Origin: Acanthococcus lagerstroemiae
Taxonomy: Eukaryota; Arthropoda; Insecta; Hemiptera; Eriococcidae
NCBI GenBank assembly: GCA_031841125.1
Contig: CM063106.1
Span: 6,076,001-6,140,000, forward strand
DNA: 64,000 nt
Direction of reading: 5' to 3'
A model generated the notes under the pieces. The model searched no databases, was not told the DNA's origin, and saw only the letters and a list, made by a program, of their open reading frames with translations. Shown piece after piece: positions 59,611-64,000 of the stretch. Within the stretch, counting starts at the first letter, position 1, and each line of letters starts with the position of its first letter. The position numbers were made by a program, and so were the translations under genes.

Positions 59611-62600
59611 CATTTTTGAATTTAATACTGCCCTATTATTTGGCTCACCTTTTAGAAACTCAAAAAACACAAAATCGGTCTTTTTAAGATTGAACTAAGG
59701 ACACTAATGGAGTCAAATGCTATTATCATTTTAATCCGCTTAGGTCGCATAGAACTCTCTTAGATCTTCTAGTTCCCACCGACCAAGGTTTTAAACATGT
59801 ATTTATAGGGTGTATTATATCCTCGGAGCAACCTTGACCAGAAGAGACTTTTAGTTTCCTCGATCTAGCGAATGTTTAAAAATTTATTTTATTATATTTT
59901 TTAACGTATATGTTACAATAAAGAGTAAAAATACTAAAGGCGATATGGTGTGGTTGAACAGGGGTGCATAAAGTAATAGTAATTAAATGCAGAAATAAGA
60001 TAAACAGACATAATTTAATGGCATTAAAAGTAAATGGTATCAAAAAGAGCTTCCTGTATTGGAACATGAATTTGGTAAGTGGTAAATTCCGGAAAAAGAG
60101 GTATTGCGAAAAATAGGATGAGAGAGGATGAGAGAGGTCAGATCATGAAAACATCCTGAAGAATCTTCATTGAGTTGTAAGATGCGGTAACCGAGTCTTA
60201 ATCTATCGTAATTACCCGATATGACCGACGACGAAGTTATAACCAGGCATATGTGTAGCTTCAACGGGTCTGGGGGTCTGGGCCCTCTAATGATTTTTCT
60301 TTTTTATTTTTCATAGATTTTCCCGGTCGTCTGAGTATTTATAGTCATAAAAATGAATTACCATCTGTAAGAACTGTTCCCACTCTGATCCTCCCGTTCA
60401 CGGATATAGGCATATCCAATGACCAATGAAAAATATACAAATAGCGGGTCGAATATTTTTTCTTTGTTCGCTCGGCATACATCAGTGTTGATTGCTCCTC
60501 ATCTCAAATATTTTGATCTATCCCACGTCTTCGTAACTATGGACGAGCATGCCGTAAAATAAATTATATAGGTATCATAATATGAAAAATTTCTTATTAT
60601 TATACGAGCGATAAGGAATATGGTATAAATGTCGAAAAATATCAGCCATCTCCGGTTAGGACGATTTTCTAAAAGTCCTAGTAGAATCTGTACGAACTCT
60701 TCAATTTTCTAAACAGAGAGTCGTAACCATCATTGGATGTTAGAAAGTCTGAAATTGAATAAATTTGTCCTAATCTGTTTTAGTAAACTTTAATAAGTAA
60801 ACAGAATTTTGGAAAAATTTGAAACCAACCGCTGTTTCACTCCATCAAGAAATTTTATTTTATTGATCTATTTGTTGGCCGTGGCTCGATTTGGTGGGTA
60901 AGAAAACAATGTCTTCAGAGGTGTTTTTTTTCCTTTTTTTTTTTTTTTCTAAATTTAAGTGGGCCGCCTATTATTGGGCATTGGCCTCTGTCGAGTCCCT
61001 CCACTTTGTTTTGTCCTTCGGCATATTAAACAACTTTGGTCCGAGATATTGACGCAGTTCATCCTTCCATCTCATTACCGGCCTCCATTTGCCTCGTTTG
61101 CCTTCTTGTGGAATCCAGGTAGTTAGAATTTTATTCTAGTTATAATTTCAATAGTGAATAATATAACCTGCATACTTGAGCTTCAGAATTTTGCCACCAA
61201 GAATTACAGCAGGTTCAAATTCTACCCGCAATTTCAGGCATTAGTAGGTTCTTCTGTTATTTCCGGAGAGTTAATCCGGTGGTTTTTCAAAGGGAAGGGA
61301 AGTGATAGTGGAAAGATCATCTTTAAAATATTTGTAACGCTATATGCGATGTCGGTCGACAAAGTTGCGTCTAATTTTTCCCGAATTTTTGTTGGCTGAC
61401 ATATGGTTGCAACTGGTGTGAAAATAACGTTGTTTTAAAGCCAAATTTTACTGGTATTCAAGAAACGTGTGAACGTCCGAACTAAATCACTCAAAAAAAT
61501 GTTCAAGGTCGTTGACCCTGGCTAGAAATACGATTCATTTTACCCGCTTTCCGGGTCATAAATTAAGAACAAGACAAACGTTTACAGCCTGCAACGTCGG
61601 AAAAATTTCCACATTTGTTTGCAAAACACTCAACGTTGTACGATTTCTGGATTCGGCTGGAACTGGAATAAGTAGGGTGCAGAGGCGAAAATCTACGAAT
61701 GTCTAGCGCTGATTAATGCTTTCAACGAAACTCGATCATCCTTCGCAGAAAGTTAATTCGACTTGGCCAACGAAAATAATATTCTTTTCGCATCTATTAT
61801 GAGAGAGAAAATTAATGAACGTTCGGTTCGTGCTCTCTGCCAGCACAACGGTCTATGAGTATCTAGTTACTTGAAAATCATCGAAAAATACAAACACTGA
61901 TGTTCGACAGAAGCTGAGACGTTTGTTATACCACAACGGATACGCAATCTCGTATTAATAGAATGGAGCGCGAAGCGCTTATTTTTGGTACAATATCTTC
62001 CCGTGTAGGAAATTCAAATATGGCGCTCACATTTCCCATTAGAGCCCGAAAACACATCAATTTGTAAGATACGATTTTAATTCTGCAGCAGTCGGATAGA
62101 GGGTGCTTCGTTAGGTACCTCACCAAAATGTCTAGACGGAAAAGGATCAAGATTACAAACAAGCTCAGTGACGTTTGGAAAAGCGTTTTCCAGGCGGCAA
62201 GGCGAAATAGCAGGTGTAATTTATTCATTGTCGGATAAAGTAAATTAAAGAAAATGACTGGCTTCGGTTAGCAGCAGAAATGGAAATAACCCTTTTCACA
62301 GTGTGTTTGCCCGGCCACGTAACACCGCTGTGCACGAAGGATCCATCCACCAAGGAAATTTATAAGCAGGAATGTAGTAATACCGACCAATTAAGAGAGG
62401 AACAGTTACGACTCGGAGGCTGTTTAAGGAAATTTGTTTCATAAATTAATGTACCTTTAGCTACTTACAGAACACTTTACATTAACCGATTAAATTCTTA
62501 TTCTTAAGCTCGTGGCCGTGCTCCGAAGTGGCGTGTTTGTCGTAATTAAAACAAGCTCAACCGAATCCGAAAGTAAGGCACCTATTTGTACTTGCACAGC

Positions 62601-63005
62601 AAAAAGATTTACAGAAACGAATACGAAGCCCGTGATTTTAACTTATTTCATTTTTATTCTTTAACGTATTGGCGAAATAAAAGGCGAGGCTGCATTTCAA
62701 AACAGAAACAACTTTGAGAGAGGAAACATCGTGATATTCAGGTGAGGATTGGCATGTTAATATCAATATGGAACACCCTTAATAATCACCGTGGCTGCAG
62801 GGTTACAGGAAAAACAGAAGATAAAAGAAAATTTAATTAAAGTAAAGTAAATCAATTGCCAGATAGGCAACAGTTAGCGTTTGGTGTTGCATATGACACT
62901 CAGGACTCTATCAAATATCGAAAAGTTGCCAAAAGTAACATACCCTTGACGCATCTAAGAAAGATTCGAATTTTTAATCTACTAAGTTTTTTTACCTCAG
63001 ATTTC
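59611..63005. other. Unannotated AT-rich sequence
   Basis: T-rich tracts lie near 60927-60949. The segment 61400-62600 looks more complex, with moderate CpG, but holds only chance-length open frames. No gene is supported. Confidence 0.4.
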
Positions 63006-63009
63006 TAGA

Positions 63010-63790
63010 ATGGATAGACCTCCAGTTCTGGCCCCGGGTCCCCAAATCCTTTTTCTGGCCCTAGTTCGAAATATCGAGATCACCAAAAGCTCAAATTTCT
63101 AGGTTTAGCTGATGTTCCTGTGAAAAGAAGATTATATAGGAGTGGGGGGGGGGAAGTTGTGTCGTAATTCCAGCTTTCGATTTCAAAAATGAGAGAACTC
63201 GAGTAAATGACCGCAATAGAATTTTTTCGATATTTTGAAATACTCGATAAGGCTCTTGATCCAGCCCTTAATTTCAGCCCGAAATCTCATGTCCCCTTGA
63301 CATGAACGAAATTTACTGAATTTACATACGAAATCGAACATATATCTATTCCTTATTTTCTAAGAGGAGGGGGAGTCACCGAATTCGAATATTTCATCAA
63401 ATTTCTGTCGATTCGGATTTCGGTCCCGAAATCTGAATACTACTCCGAAGATGAGCAAAATGAGCCGTATCCAAAATTTAATGAAATTCCAGAACATGGA
63501 CACCTGAAGGATCCCTAGTATAATGCTATTCGATTTTCCAGTTGAATTCATTTTACTAATGTCGAGGGTGTTCTTTGTATTTAGGAAAATTAAAGCCCGG
63601 AATACGAAATCTGATTTAATATTCGAGCTCAGTGGCTGAAAGATAGTCTGCTTGATAATTTCGAAGTTAAAATTTCAAAGCAGTGTCGTACTTCCCAGTT
63701 CCTCAAATACCTTTTTGGGTGATATAAAGTTTTTTAGCTGAAAAAAAGTGACTCTGTCTTGAAAAAAGCTTCATGAGTTCTTCGTTGATT
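63010..63790. repeat. Degenerate tandem repeat, period about 150-175 bp
   Basis: CCCGAAATCTCATG (63278), CCCGAAATCTGAATAC (63426) and CGGAATACGAAATCTGAT (63599) mark successive units, with GAAATTTNCTGAATTT-like and ATTCGAATATTT-like blocks between them. Ten G lie at 63144-63153. Identity is low. Confidence 0.4.
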
Positions 63791-63889
63791 CGACTGTGTA
63801 TTTAATATAGATGGAACTGGGGTGAGGGTAATATTCGGGCATGATATAGTTTCAGTTACTAATTCAGTTCACTCAGGTTTAGCCTCACT

Positions 63890-64000
63890 TGGTTGAGCGT
63901 ATGGCGATGCACGCATGCCAAAGTGGTCCCCAGACACCGCACCCCTGGCCCCGGAAACTACCCTTTCGAGTATCGCATCAGTAACCAGAAGGACGCACTG
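63890..64000 (-). mobile_element. GC-rich R1-type LINE 3' end (copy 4, cut by window end)
   Basis: It shares CGTATGGCGATGCACGCATG, GGCCCCGGAAACTACCC and TTTCGAGTATCGCATCAGT with copy 1. It is in the same minus orientation, so the element would extend to the right beyond the window and could be longer than the other copies. Confidence 0.88.

Overview
The window is nuclear DNA of an animal, most likely an arthropod and probably an insect. This rests on the AT-rich base composition, on R1-type and RTE-type non-LTR retrotransposons, a CACTA-type miniature DNA transposon and a tRNA-headed SINE, and on the lack of any bacterial or viral gene organisation. No taxon can be fixed from sequence alone. 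I found no convincing host protein-coding exon in 64 kb. Almost every recognisable coding signal is a decayed transposable element, and most other open frames are chance frames or antisense readings of elements.

Layout. 0-1 kb: 3' end of a GC-rich R1-type LINE (minus strand), the first of four copies (also near 14.0, 47.3 and 63.9 kb). 3.2-3.6 kb: a 400-bp CACTA-type MITE. 5.5-5.9 kb: C-terminal stub of an RTE-type LINE (family A). 12.6-15.0 kb: a second RTE-type LINE (family B) broken by a GC-rich R1 tail, a poly(A) block and a possible foldback element. 21.3-21.8 kb: AAT microsatellite and a field of short degenerate words. 23.0-24.1 kb: a GC-rich hierarchical minisatellite. 27.0-32.7 kb: the richest locus, a minus-strand RTE-A element (endonuclease to RT to C-terminus) with an AT-rich R1-like LINE inserted in one place and a CACTA MITE with a clean 3-bp target duplication in another. 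35.7-36.5 kb: two diverged copies of a tRNA-containing SINE whose tail resembles the GC-rich R1 tail. 36.6-38.3 kb: two LINE C-terminal scraps. 41.6-45.1 kb: a degenerate tandem array of about 128-bp units with two arms in opposite orientation. 45-57 kb: small tandem repeats, a CpG-rich segment near 49 kb, and unannotated AT-rich sequence. 58.0-59.6 kb: an unexplained GC-richer island dense in perfect short stem-loops, ending its first half with a polyadenylation-type signal. 63.0-64.0 kb: degenerate repeats and the fourth R1 tail.

How the parts relate. The window reads as a transposon graveyard with a readable order of events. RTE-A landed first, and the R1-like LINE and the CACTA MITE inserted into it later. 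The SINE tail and R1 tail similarity suggests the SINE borrowed R1-type machinery. The most interesting unexplained items are the hairpin island at 58.0-59.6 kb and the inverted tandem array at 41.6-43.2 kb.
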